A DNA stretch of 59,692 nucleotides from an uncultured Lachnospiraceae bacterium (GCA_934330725.1 CAKRGM010000013.1:1-59692); one strand, 5' to 3'; numbered from the stretch's first letter, positions 19,201 through 26,900 are shown. Numbers and translations are program-made. Notes: a model not told the origin generated them from the letters alone.

Positions 19201-19816
19201 AGATGTTAATGTTAACTCAATTGAAGAATTTAAGGAAGTAAACGAACGGTATACTTTCTTGAAAGGGCAGCATGATGACCTGGTAAATGCAGAGAATTCG
19301 CTTCTTCAGGTAATCGATGAACTTGACACAGGAATGAGAAAACAGTTTGAAGTTAAATTTAAAGAGATAAAAACTGAATTTGATAAGGTGTTTAAAGAAT
19401 TATTTGGCGGTGGACGCGGTTCAATAGAACTTGTTGAAGACGAAGATGTACTTGAAGCCGGAATAAATATTATTTCACAGCCGCCTGGTAAAAAATTACA
19501 GAATATGATGCAGCTTTCCGGTGGTGAAAAAGCACTTACAGCTATTGCGCTGTTGTTTGCAATACAGAATTTAAAACCATCGCCATTCTGTCTTCTGGAT
19601 GAAATTGAGGCTGCACTAGATGATTCAAATGTCGGGCGTTATGCAAATTACCTTCACAAACTTACAGCCAATACACAGTTCATCGTTATTACTCACAGAC
19701 GTGGTACGATGAATGCCGCTGACAGATTATATGGTATTACAATGCAGGAAAAGGGTGTATCAACGCTTGTTTCAGTTGATCTGATTGCAAACGACCTTGA
19801 TAAAAATAATAAATAA
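16247..19816 (+). CDS. smc: Chromosome segregation ATPase SMC
   Basis: 1189 residues, full length. Head N-half with Walker A GPNGSGKSN (31-39), a long coiled coil, a hinge in the middle (about 515-670, with GYGNSIRKIMEL and NPGGSMTGGAF at its ends), a return coiled coil, and head C-half with signature LSGGEKA (about 1091) and Walker B FCLLDEIEAALD. It works with ScpAB (not in this window) in condensing newly replicated DNA. ftsY follows after 57 nt. Confidence 0.98.
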   Translation: MYLKSIEIQGFKSFANKIVFDFHNGITGIVGPNGSGKSNVADAVRWVLGEQSAKQLRGAKMEDVIFAGTQARKPVGFAYVSITLDNSDHALPVEYNEVTVSRRVYRSGESEYKINGHTCRLKDISELFYDTGIGKEGYSIIGQGQIDKILSGKPEERRELFDEAAGIVKFKRRKSAALKKLENERNNLVRVNDILSELEKQVGPLEKQSEKAKEYLQLKENLKIYDVNGFLLETDKVKTDIKDLEEKIDIADADLETAKEQYENTKTEYETAENQLQEINSKIDGINEQLTNQGMNKQKLEGSINLFSEQIKTIEANNKHYGARIESIKSELDTKNDNISDLFKDKEKLSEKLDEYKQMQADVQAAHDDIIFKINNLSKEIDNNKDDIFRILNQKSNIKEDNQRLKTLLEQLNIKKAELSSSIIKGKSEEKAQHLIIEDYSSKLNESNSRILSLTDSINNLNNNIAVLRTEITEKNTAIDKAQQQYHREKSKLESLINITERYDGYGNSIRKIMELKQENSGILGVIADIIKVEKKYEVAIETALGGTIQNIVTDNESTAKDLISYLKTNRFGRATFLPISAIQIRNTLENDPCIREKGAVGVASDLVRVSFEYEKLTKYLLGRILVVDNIDNALAIARKYKHSIRIVTLEGEQLNPGGSMTGGAFKNSSNLLGRRREIEELKKNVSESSRYISASKQELSDKRKELSSLREQLESNNKMMRDYQIEKNTLELNLKQAVSKKEEIINSYSDFKEQSDDVDKEIQDISGKLENVSGDLATLDNKNASSQKEIEELSLKLEEMKQKESHHITEIENVKIKYSSVLQKCSFIDENIERIKSEIDKLNTENSELLEKISGTDNDIAAKKNEINEAKAAIKDADDAINSFNIKISEFKAEREKVNMSHKAFFEKREKLNEQITSLDKECFRLNAQYEKQQDMLDSLTDYMWNEYELTYSRALELKNPEINNLSDIKKNISELKSKIRQLGDVNVNSIEEFKEVNERYTFLKGQHDDLVNAENSLLQVIDELDTGMRKQFEVKFKEIKTEFDKVFKELFGGGRGSIELVEDEDVLEAGINIISQPPGKKLQNMMQLSGGEKALTAIALLFAIQNLKPSPFCLLDEIEAALDDSNVGRYANYLHKLTANTQFIVITHRRGTMNAADRLYGITMQEKGVSTLVSVDLIANDLDKNNK

Positions 19817-19873
19817 GAACAATAGTTATCATAATATTGGTTGACTTGTTAATATGCTAAAAGAGGTGAATTT

Positions 19874-20809
19874 ATGGGATTATTTAGTAAACTTAAAGCA
19901 GGACTCACTAAAACACGCGATAATATTGTTTCAGGAATTGATTCAATATTCAGTGGATTTTCATCAATAGATGATGATTTTTATGATGAATTAGAAGAAA
20001 CTCTGATTATGGGAGATATTGGAGTAAGGGCAACTGAGGAAATAATTGAAAACATTAAGGAACGTGTTAAGTCAGAAAAAATAAAAGATCCAAAAGAATG
20101 TAAGCAGGTTCTTATCGATACGATAAAAGAAAAGATGGATCTTGGTCCTAATGCGTATGATTTTGAAAATCAGAAGTCTATTGTAATGCTTATTGGTGTT
20201 AATGGCGTAGGAAAGACAACTTCAGCAGGCAAACTCGCCGGACATTTAAAAGACATGAACAAAAAGGTTATTATGGCTGCTGCCGATACATTCAGGGCGG
20301 CAGCAATTGAACAGCTTACTGAGTGGGCTAACAGGACAGGAACACAAATCATAGCACAAAGTGAAGGCTCTGATCCGGCGGCAGTAATATATGATTCAAT
20401 TGCAGCTGCTAAAGCAAGAAATGCGGATGTGTTGCTTTGTGATACCGCAGGACGTCTTCATAACAAAAAAAATCTTATGGCAGAACTTGGCAAGATTGAC
20501 AGAATAATTGCAAGAGAGTATCCTGAAGCATATAGGGAGAATCTTATTGTCCTTGATGCTACAACAGGTCAGAATGCCCTTGCTCAGCTCAGGGAATTTA
20601 AAGAAGTAACTGATATTACAGGAATCATATTAACCAAAATGGATGGTACGGCTAAAGGCGGAATTGCAGTTGCAATTCAGGCTGAATATGGTATCCCGGT
20701 CAAATATATAGGGGTTGGTGAACAGGTTGAAGATCTTCAGAAATTTGATTCAAACAGCTTTGTAAATGCACTATTTGACGTGGATGTTGATGATGAAGAA
20801 TCACTCTGA
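19874..20809 (+). CDS. ftsY: Signal recognition particle receptor FtsY
   Basis: 311 residues. NG-domain GTPase that docks the SRP-ribosome complex at the membrane; its partner Ffh is at 24218. G1 GVNGVGKTT at about 107-115, DTAGRLHNK, and TKMDGTAKGG. The N-terminal A domain is minimal: MGLFSKLKAGLTKTRDNI is the amphipathic membrane-binding helix and it joins the NG domain directly. The TGA stop (20807-20809) lies in the P1 loop of the first copy of the structured element. Confidence 0.97.
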   Translation: MGLFSKLKAGLTKTRDNIVSGIDSIFSGFSSIDDDFYDELEETLIMGDIGVRATEEIIENIKERVKSEKIKDPKECKQVLIDTIKEKMDLGPNAYDFENQKSIVMLIGVNGVGKTTSAGKLAGHLKDMNKKVIMAAADTFRAAAIEQLTEWANRTGTQIIAQSEGSDPAAVIYDSIAAAKARNADVLLCDTAGRLHNKKNLMAELGKIDRIIAREYPEAYRENLIVLDATTGQNALAQLREFKEVTDITGIILTKMDGTAKGGIAVAIQAEYGIPVKYIGVGEQVEDLQKFDSNSFVNALFDVDVDDEESL

Positions 20810-20929
20810 TGAGATGATTTTTTATAGGGCTGTTTGAGCCAGAACCTCAGATAGCATTGATTGCAGTCGGAATTTGAGACTTTCGACGTTTATTATCACA
20901 ATAAATTGCTCTGATATGGAGGATTAGTG
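20799..20929 (+). promoter_or_regulatory. Structured gene-junction element, copy A (tandem with B)
   Basis: P1: AATCA (20799-20803) with TGATT (20815-20819), loop containing the ftsY stop. P2: 20829-20838 with 20846-20855 (10 bp, loop CCAGAAC). P3: GTCGGAA (20866-20872) with TTTCGAC (20881-20887). P4: TTTATT (20889-20894) with AATAAA (20900-20905). Pseudoknot: CAGAAC (20840-20845) with GCTCTG (20908-20913), 5 of 6 pairs. GGAGG (20918-20922) then leads to GTG 20927 followed at once by TAA, a start-stop pair. It resembles copy B and lies directly before it. Helices were found by eye. Confidence 0.7.
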
Positions 20930-21073
20930 TAAAAAATCACTTTGATGAGATGATTTTTTACACGGCTATTTGTGCCGCAGACGCCACAAAACAGCCATGA
21001 TTGAAGAGTTGGATCTGAAATTCAGCTTGCGAGTCCTTCGACGCAAAGCGTCTGCGGAATGGAGATTATTATG
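20927..21073 (+). promoter_or_regulatory. Structured gene-junction element, copy B, upstream of ilvA
   Basis: The best-formed copy. P1: 13 perfect base pairs (20927-20939 with 20951-20963). P2: 20964-20974 with 20985-20996, 10 bp and a small internal loop; its 10-nt loop CCGCAGACGC (20975-20984) is perfectly complementary to GCGTCTGCGG (21048-21057). P3: 21008-21014 with 21020-21026. P4: TTGCG/CGCAA (21027-21031/21042-21046). The pseudoknot strand ends 3 nt before GGAG (21061-21064), the ribosome binding site of ilvA (ATG 21071). A translational switch is the natural inference; the ligand or signal is unknown. Confidence 0.8.
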
Positions 21074-22288
21074 CAGGAATTAACTTTAAAAAAATTTGAA
21101 GAGGCATCAGAAAAGGTCAAAGAAGTAACATTAAATACAAATCTTATGTACAGTGAATATTTTAGTGCACAATCAGGCAACAGTGTATATTTAAAGCCGG
21201 AAAATATGCAGTATACAGGTGCGTATAAAGTACGTGGAGCATATTACAAAATAAGTACAATGTCTGAAGAAGAGCGTGAAAGAGGACTTATCACTGCATC
21301 AGCAGGTAACCATGCACAGGGTGTGGCATATGCAGCTAAAAAATATGGCGTACATGCGACAGTGGTAATGCCAAACACTACTCCACTTATCAAAGTGAAC
21401 AGAACCAAGGGCTATGGAGCGGAAGTTATTTTATACGGTGATGTTTATGATGAATCATGCGAATACGCAATGCAGCTTGCAAATGAACAGGGACTTACAT
21501 TTGTTCATCCTTTTAACGATCTTGATGTTGCAACCGGACAGGGGTCAATTGCAATGGAAATAATTAAAGAACTTCCTACAGTAGATTATATTCTTGTTCC
21601 AATCGGCGGTGGCGGACTTGCCACAGGTGTATCTACACTTGCAAAGATGTTAAATCCTAATATAAAAGTGATTGGTGTTGAGCCGGAAGGCGCAAACTGT
21701 CTGCAGGAATCATTAAAGGAAGGCAAAGTAGTTACACTTCCAACAGTTAATACTATTGCAGACGGAACAGCTGTTAAAACTCCAGGCGATAAGTTGTTCC
21801 CATATCTTCAGAAAAATCTTGATGATATAATAACTGTTCCTGATGTTGACCTTATCGTTGCATTTCTTGATATGGTTGAAAATCATAAGATGATAGTAGA
21901 AAATTCAGGTCTTCTGACTGTTGCTGCATTAAAACAGCTTAATGTAAAGGGTAAAAAAGTTGTTTCAATTCTTTCAGGTGGTAATATGGATGTCATTACA
22001 ATGTCATCAGTTGTCCAGCAGGGACTTGTCCAGAGAAGCAGAATCTTTACTGTTTCAGTTCTTCTTCCGGACAGACCTGGTGAACTTGTAAGAGTTGCAT
22101 CTGTAATTGCCGGAGCCAACGGTAATGTAATTAAACTTGAACATAACCAGTTTGTAAGCATTAACCGTAAAGCTGCTGTTGAATTAAGAATAACTATTGA
22201 AGCATTCGGACATGAGCATAAGGACGAAATAGTTAAGAAGCTTGAGGCAGAGGGATTCAGACCTAGAATAGTAAAGGTTAATATTTAA
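21071..22288 (+). CDS. ilvA: Threonine ammonia-lyase with C-terminal ACT domain
   Basis: 405 residues. PLP enzyme deaminating threonine to 2-oxobutanoate. PLP lysine K53 in GAYKVRGA, the ASAGNHAQG loop (76-84), and the Gly-rich phosphate cup IGGGGLATG. A single ACT domain fills the end (about 325-405, beginning SVLLPDRPGEL), as in the short TdcB-like Clostridial/Bacillus form rather than the 500-residue E. coli IlvA. ATG 21071 has GGAG at 21061; ATG 21059 overlaps that site. The structured element copies A and B lie immediately upstream, and no T-box leader is seen. Confidence 0.93.
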   Translation: MQELTLKKFEEASEKVKEVTLNTNLMYSEYFSAQSGNSVYLKPENMQYTGAYKVRGAYYKISTMSEEERERGLITASAGNHAQGVAYAAKKYGVHATVVMPNTTPLIKVNRTKGYGAEVILYGDVYDESCEYAMQLANEQGLTFVHPFNDLDVATGQGSIAMEIIKELPTVDYILVPIGGGGLATGVSTLAKMLNPNIKVIGVEPEGANCLQESLKEGKVVTLPTVNTIADGTAVKTPGDKLFPYLQKNLDDIITVPDVDLIVAFLDMVENHKMIVENSGLLTVAALKQLNVKGKKVVSILSGGNMDVITMSSVVQQGLVQRSRIFTVSVLLPDRPGELVRVASVIAGANGNVIKLEHNQFVSINRKAAVELRITIEAFGHEHKDEIVKKLEAEGFRPRIVKVNI

Positions 22289-22294
22289 AATTGA

Positions 22295-22342
22295 AGCCGG
22301 GTTGTTGCAATGTAAGGTTCAATCATCCCGGCTGTTATTTTA
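22295..22342 (+). terminator. Intrinsic terminator after ilvA
   Basis: AGCCGGG (22295-22301) pairs with CCCGGCT (22327-22333), extended by TGTTG/CAATCA, followed by GTTATTTTA. Confidence 0.8.
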
Positions 22343-22383
22343 AAATCTGATAATGCATCTGATAATATATTCGGGGTAACATA

Positions 22384-23733
22384 ATGAAAAATAACAAATA
22401 TAAAAATTATATATGTATTGCATTAAGTATTTTTGGCGGATTAGGTCTTTCAATACTTTTATTTTTTCTTATCTTCAGGCTTGAAGATATAAAAAAGTTG
22501 TTTGATAATGCTGTATCCGCACTGATGCCGTTTGTTATTGGTGGTGCACTGGCATATGTTGTATGCCCGCTGTGTAACCGCTTTGAAAAATTGTATATGA
22601 AGCTTTTTTCAGGCATAAAAGATACTGCTAAAAAAGAGTCACTTTCTTCAGGACTTGGTGTATTAAGTGTTATGATATGTACATTTACGATAATCTATAT
22701 TATTATTATAATTCTTGTGCCACAGCTTATAAACAGTATTATAAAAATTATCCAGATACTGCCTGAAAGTACTCAGCGGCTTATTGACTGGCTTCAGAAA
22801 ATACTGGCGTCAAATGAATCTCTTTTAAAATATTCAAGGCAGATCATTGATAATGTTTATTCATTTATGAACAGCTGGATTTCAAATGGACTTCTCGATT
22901 CGCTTCAGAATATTGCGGCAGGACTTTCTAATGGTGTCGTAAATGCCTTTGTAGGTATTTTAAATGTTTTTATAGGCTTCATTGTTGCGATATACCTGCT
23001 TATGGCAAGAAAAAGACTTGCAAGTCAGGCAAAACTGATATTATACAGTGCTTTTAAAAAGCGGATTGCAGATGTGATTTACAGTGAAATAAAATATGCT
23101 GACAAAGTATTCAGTGGTTTTATAAATGGTAAAATGCTTGATTCAGTAATTGTAGGTGTGATCTGCTACATTGGTCTTATGATATTTAGGCTTGTCATGG
23201 GATATTCTGTAACCATGAGTGAAACACTTATTGCTGTTATTGTGGGAATATTTAATATAATTCCGTTTTTTGGATGGTATGTAGGGCTTATACTGTCAGC
23301 TATCCTTATACTTATGGTGAATCCCGTACAATGTATCTTTTTTATTATTTTTGATATTATCGTCCAGCAGATTGACGGAAATATTCTCGGACCTAAGATT
23401 ATTGGAAACAATACAGGAGTTTCAAGCTTCTGGGTTCTGTTTTCAGTTCTGCTGTTTGGTTACATGTGGGGATTTGTAGGTATGATAGTTGGAACTCCTG
23501 TTTTTGCTGTTATATATCATATAATCAAAAGGCTTGTATTTAAGGGACTGGATAAGCGCGGGCAATCAGAGCTTGCAGATGAATACATAAAAGAATATCA
23601 TCCTGACAAAAATAAAAATGATGATTTAAAAAACGCAGCACAAGAGGAACACCAAACCAGTGTTACAGACAAAGCTGTACAAGTGACAGCTGCAGAGGAT
23701 AAGGCTTCTGTCAAAGAAAATTATGAAAAATAG
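22384..23733 (+). CDS. AI-2E family transporter (PerM/YdiK-like permease)
   Basis: 449 residues with about eight hydrophobic segments. The typical AI-2E layout is visible: a helix pair near the N-terminus, a long middle loop (QILPESTQRLIDWLQKIL), then a run of membrane segments containing GIFNIIPFFGWYVG and QQIDGNILGPKIIG, the family signatures. The C-terminal 50 residues are a charged cytoplasmic tail rich in Lys, Glu and Ala. Family members export small molecules or ions; the substrate cannot be told. Bracketed by terminators, so probably its own transcript. Confidence 0.9.
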   Translation: MKNNKYKNYICIALSIFGGLGLSILLFFLIFRLEDIKKLFDNAVSALMPFVIGGALAYVVCPLCNRFEKLYMKLFSGIKDTAKKESLSSGLGVLSVMICTFTIIYIIIIILVPQLINSIIKIIQILPESTQRLIDWLQKILASNESLLKYSRQIIDNVYSFMNSWISNGLLDSLQNIAAGLSNGVVNAFVGILNVFIGFIVAIYLLMARKRLASQAKLILYSAFKKRIADVIYSEIKYADKVFSGFINGKMLDSVIVGVICYIGLMIFRLVMGYSVTMSETLIAVIVGIFNIIPFFGWYVGLILSAILILMVNPVQCIFFIIFDIIVQQIDGNILGPKIIGNNTGVSSFWVLFSVLLFGYMWGFVGMIVGTPVFAVIYHIIKRLVFKGLDKRGQSELADEYIKEYHPDKNKNDDLKNAAQEEHQTSVTDKAVQVTAAEDKASVKENYEK

Positions 23734-23735
23734 TT

Positions 23736-23773
23736 ACAGGTGTCAAGTAAAAAAGCTTGACACCTGTTCTTTG
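23736..23773 (+). terminator. Intrinsic terminator after the AI-2E permease gene
   Basis: A perfect 12-bp stem, ACAGGTGTCAAG (23736-23747) with CTTGACACCTGT (23756-23767), followed by TCTTTGTT. Confidence 0.85.
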
Positions 23774-23838
23774 TTATGATATTATTCATTTTGTCAGTTT
23801 TGCTGTGCATAAATTTAAAGCATATATAGGTGTTATTT

Positions 23839-24183
23839 ATGGAAAAAATTGTTGAACAGACTCTTTTATATGATTTTTATGGGGAACTTCTTAATGAGCA
23901 CCAGAAGAAAGTATATGAAGATGCTGTATTTAATGATATGTCTCTAAGTGAGATTGCTGATGAGTATGGAATCTCAAGACAGGGCGTACATGATACTATC
24001 AAGCGTGTTAATAAGACGCTTCAGGGATATGAAGATAAGCTTCATCTGATAGAAAAATTTAACAATGCAAAAGAAAAGATTCATTCGATCAGGCAATTAT
24101 CGGATCGGTATATTAATTCTAAAGAGATAGAATGTATTATTAAAATAAACAGGATAGCACAGGATATAATTGATGATTTTTAA
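23839..24183 (+). CDS. ylxM: YlxM/p13-like helix-turn-helix protein
   Basis: 114 residues. Sigma-70-region-4-like helix-turn-helix (LSEIADEYGISRQGVHDTIKR) typical of the YlxM family, which is encoded next to ffh in Firmicutes and stimulates SRP function in Streptococcus. ATG 23839 is used; GTG 23830 is in frame but has no better site. It lies 34 nt upstream of ffh. Confidence 0.9.
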   Translation: MEKIVEQTLLYDFYGELLNEHQKKVYEDAVFNDMSLSEIADEYGISRQGVHDTIKRVNKTLQGYEDKLHLIEKFNNAKEKIHSIRQLSDRYINSKEIECIIKINRIAQDIIDDF

Positions 24184-24217
24184 AACATAGCCGGATTTGC
24201 GGCAGAAATGAGGGTTT

Positions 24218-25567
24218 ATGGCATTCGATAGTTTATCAGAAAAATTACAGAATATTTTTAAAAACCTTCGTGGAAAAGGCAGATTAACAGAAGCTGATGT
24301 TACAGTTGCACTGAAAGAAGTTAAAATGGCACTTCTTGAAGCTGATGTTAACTTCAAAGTTGTTAAACAGTTTGTTAAATCAGTTGAAGAACGGGCAATT
24401 GGTGCTGATGTAATGAAAAGTCTTACACCGGGCCAGATGGTTATTAAAATAGTTAATGAAGAAATGGTTTCATTAATGGGGTCTGAAACAACTGAAATAA
24501 AGTTAAGACCAGGAACTGAAGTTACTGTTATAATGATGGCAGGTCTTCAGGGTGCCGGTAAAACAACAACAACTGCGAAGCTTGCAGGTTTATTTAAATC
24601 AAAAGGCAAGAAGCCTTTACTTGCGGCATGTGATATATACAGACCTGCTGCTGTTGAACAGCTTAAAATCAACGGTGAAAAACAGGGTGTAGAAGTATTC
24701 TCAATGGGAACGAACAATAATCCTGTTGATATTGCTAAAGCTGCGATAAACCATGCGAAAAGTAATAATTACAACATAGTTATATTAGATACTGCCGGAC
24801 GTCTTCATATTGATGAAGATATGATGGGAGAATTATCAAATATAAAAGACCAGATAGAAGTCGACCAGACAATCCTTGTAGTTGACTCAATGACAGGTCA
24901 GGACGCAGTCAATGTAGCATCATCATTTAATGATAAGATTGGAATTGATGGCGTTATTTTAACAAAACTTGATGGCGATACAAGGGGCGGTGCTGCTTTA
25001 TCTATAAAAGCAGTAACAGGTAAACCTATCCTCTATGTTGGTATGGGTGAAAAACTTTCGGATCTTGAACAGTTTTATCCTGACAGAATGGCATCAAGAA
25101 TACTGGGAATGGGTGATGTGCTTACTCTTATTGAGAAAGCTGAAGCCCAGATTGATGAGGACAAAGCAAAAGAATTGGAACAGAAGATGAAAAAAGCTTC
25201 GTTCGATTTTAATGATTTCCTCGAATATATGGGACAGATAAAGAATATGGGCGGTATAGGTTCAATTCTTAATATGCTTCCAGGTATGGGATTTGGTGGA
25301 AAACTTAAAGGAATGAATGTAACAGATGATGCAGAGGCAGGACTTAAACGTACTGAATCAATCATCTATTCAATGACACTTAAAGAAAGAGCTAATCCTG
25401 ATATTTTGAATCCTTCAAGAAAAATGAGGATTGCAAAAGGTGCAGGCGTTGATATCAGTGAGGTCAACAAACTTGTTAAGCAGTTTGACCAGATGAAAAA
25501 GATGATGAAACAAATGCCTGGAATGATGAAAGGTGGTAAGAAGGGACGTTTCAAGTTACCTTTTTAA
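24218..25567 (+). CDS. ffh: Signal recognition particle protein Ffh
   Basis: 449 residues. GTPase that binds signal peptides on nascent chains with the SRP RNA (not found in this window). G1 GLQGAGKTTTTAKL at about 108, DTAGRLHID, and TKLDGDTRGGAALS. The C-terminal M domain is rich in Met and Gly (GGIGSILNMLPGMGFGGK, then a Met-Lys tail QMKKMMKQMPGMMKGGK). It works with FtsY (19874). Confidence 0.98.
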   Translation: MAFDSLSEKLQNIFKNLRGKGRLTEADVTVALKEVKMALLEADVNFKVVKQFVKSVEERAIGADVMKSLTPGQMVIKIVNEEMVSLMGSETTEIKLRPGTEVTVIMMAGLQGAGKTTTTAKLAGLFKSKGKKPLLAACDIYRPAAVEQLKINGEKQGVEVFSMGTNNNPVDIAKAAINHAKSNNYNIVILDTAGRLHIDEDMMGELSNIKDQIEVDQTILVVDSMTGQDAVNVASSFNDKIGIDGVILTKLDGDTRGGAALSIKAVTGKPILYVGMGEKLSDLEQFYPDRMASRILGMGDVLTLIEKAEAQIDEDKAKELEQKMKKASFDFNDFLEYMGQIKNMGGIGSILNMLPGMGFGGKLKGMNVTDDAEAGLKRTESIIYSMTLKERANPDILNPSRKMRIAKGAGVDISEVNKLVKQFDQMKKMMKQMPGMMKGGKKGRFKLPF

Positions 25568-25601
25568 CATAAATATTTTTTGAATTTTAGGAGGTGAAAA
25601 C

Positions 25602-25847
25602 ATGGCAGTAAAGATTAGATTAAAGAGATTAGGTGAGAAAAAGTCTCCTTTCTATAGAATAATTGTTGCAGATTCAAGATCACCAAGAAATGGTAGATTT
25701 ATCGAAGAAATCGGTACTTATGATCCTAATTATGACCCTTGCAAACTTAATGTAGATGCTGAACTTGCTAAGAAATGGTTAGCAAACGGAGCTCAGCCAA
25801 CAGAGGTAGTAGGTAAGCTTTTCAAGATGGCAGGAATCGAAAAGTAA
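25602..25847 (+). CDS. rpsP: 30S ribosomal protein S16
   Basis: 81 residues, begins MAVKIRLKRLGEKKSPFYRIIVADSR-like sequence conserved in S16, with SPRNGRFIEEIGTYDP. AGGAGGTG lies at the usual distance from ATG 25602. It assembles early into the 30S body. ylqC follows after 22 nt in the usual Firmicutes order. Confidence 0.98.
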   Translation: MAVKIRLKRLGEKKSPFYRIIVADSRSPRNGRFIEEIGTYDPNYDPCKLNVDAELAKKWLANGAQPTEVVGKLFKMAGIEK

Positions 25848-25869
25848 TAGACTGGTGGAGGTGATTTCT

Positions 25870-26100
25870 TTGAAAGAATTAGTTGAAATTATTGCTAAGG
25901 CACTGGTTGATAATCCTGATAAGGTTGTTGTTACTGAGACAGAAAAAGACAAAGCTATTGTCGTTGATTTAAAGGTTGATTCTTCTGATATGGGGAAAGT
26001 AATCGGCAAATCAGGAAGAATTGCGAAAGCAATCAGATCTGTTGTAACAGCCGCTGCATCAAAGACTGAAAAGAAAGTCATAGTTGAAATTGATAACTAG
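25870..26100 (+). CDS. khpA: KH domain RNA-binding protein (YlqC/KhpA)
   Basis: 76 residues, one KH domain: VDSSDMGKVIGKSGRIAKAIRSVV contains the GxxG-type loop (GKSG). KhpA works with KhpB in small-RNA binding and cell-size control in Gram-positive bacteria. TTG 25870 was chosen, since GGAGG (25857-25861) is 8 nt upstream and the protein then begins MKELVEIIAKALV like other YlqC proteins; GTG 25855 sits too close. ylqD is not present. Confidence 0.93.
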   Translation: MKELVEIIAKALVDNPDKVVVTETEKDKAIVVDLKVDSSDMGKVIGKSGRIAKAIRSVVTAAASKTEKKVIVEIDN

Positions 26101-26104
26101 AAGA

Positions 26105-26140
26105 AATGGCACGTCTGAATTGATTGTGCCATTTTATATT
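26105..26140 (+). terminator. Intrinsic terminator after khpA
   Basis: AATGGCAC (26105-26112) with GTGCCATT (26126-26133), followed by TTATATT. It separates rpsP-khpA from rimM. Confidence 0.7.
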
Positions 26141-26232
26141 ATCCAAAGACACATTTAATCGTATGTTGCATAGCAGTTTGGCTTTTTTACTGACTGCCTG
26201 CAGCATTTTTTATCGGATAGGTTTAAATATAT

Positions 26233-26748
26233 ATGGAAGAGTTGTTACGAGTTGGTGTTGTTACATCAACGCATGGCATTAAAGGTGAAGTGAAGGTTTT
26301 TCCAACGACAGATGATCCTAAGCGCTTCAAAAAATTAAAGAAATGTTTTATTCAGGGCAAACGTGAAAATTACAATCTTGATGTTGAAACAGTGAAATTT
26401 TTCAAACAGTTTGTGATAATAAAGTTTAAAGGTTACGACACAATTGAAGAAGTTGAAAAATTCAAAAGCAGGGATATACTTGTTGACCGTGAAAATGCAG
26501 TAAAATGCAAACCGGGTGAATACTTTATATGTGACCTTATCGGTCAGAATGTTGTAACTGATGAAGGAATGGCTTTAGGAAAGATTACGAATGTATTAGA
26601 AACAGGTGCAAACAACGTGTATGAAATAACTGCTGAAGACGGCAGGACTATTCTTGTACCGGTGATTAAAGAGTGCAATATCAGACATGATATTGAAAAA
26701 AGAGTAACTACAATCCATCTGCTTAAAGGGCTGTTGGATATTAACTGA
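26233..26748 (+). CDS. rimM: Ribosome maturation factor RimM
   Basis: 171 residues. Binds S19 and helps 30S head assembly. N-terminal RimM domain (LLRVGVVTSTHGIKGEVKVFPTTDDPKRF) and C-terminal PRC-barrel (YFICDLIGQNVVTDEG ... ILVPVIKECN). Start ATG 26233 has only weak SD-like sequence (GATAGG) upstream. trmD, normally the next gene before rplS, is missing here (see findings). Confidence 0.95.
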   Translation: MEELLRVGVVTSTHGIKGEVKVFPTTDDPKRFKKLKKCFIQGKRENYNLDVETVKFFKQFVIIKFKGYDTIEEVEKFKSRDILVDRENAVKCKPGEYFICDLIGQNVVTDEGMALGKITNVLETGANNVYEITAEDGRTILVPVIKECNIRHDIEKRVTTIHLLKGLLDIN

Positions 26749-26790
26749 AATGTCATTATATTTTTGTTATTATATTTTTTATTATATTAC

Positions 26791-26819
26791 TTGCATTGTA
26801 ATGATATATGTGATAATAT
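26791..26819 (+). promoter_or_regulatory. Predicted promoter of rplS
   Basis: TTGCAT (26791-26796) and TAATAT (26814-26819), 17-nt spacer. It stands just upstream of the putative L19 leader. Confidence 0.5.
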
Positions 26820-26838
26820 TAAAAAGTTGTGAGAAAAG

Positions 26839-26889
26839 AGATGGTCCTCTGTTACATAATAGTTTGTATTAAGAACATCCGAATATTAA
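26839..26889 (+). ncRNA. Candidate ribosomal protein L19 leader
   Basis: GATG (26840-26843) pairs with CATC (26876-26879), enclosing GGTCCTCTGTTAC and AAGAA segments that look like the conserved L19 leader of Firmicutes (Rfam L19_leader, as I recall it). It is directly upstream of the rplS ribosome binding site, as expected for autoregulation by L19. Not verified with a covariance model. Confidence 0.5.
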
Positions 26890-26900
26890 GGAGGTCACAC

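Noticed and set aside
20804..20812. CTGATGAG in the element, like the hammerhead ribozyme core
   Set aside because: No stem II plus GAAA and no stem III arrangement follows, and the motif is not kept at the same place in the other copies.
21059..21070. ATG 21059 as the ilvA start
   Set aside because: It overlaps the GGAG ribosome binding site; ATG 21071 is correctly spaced.
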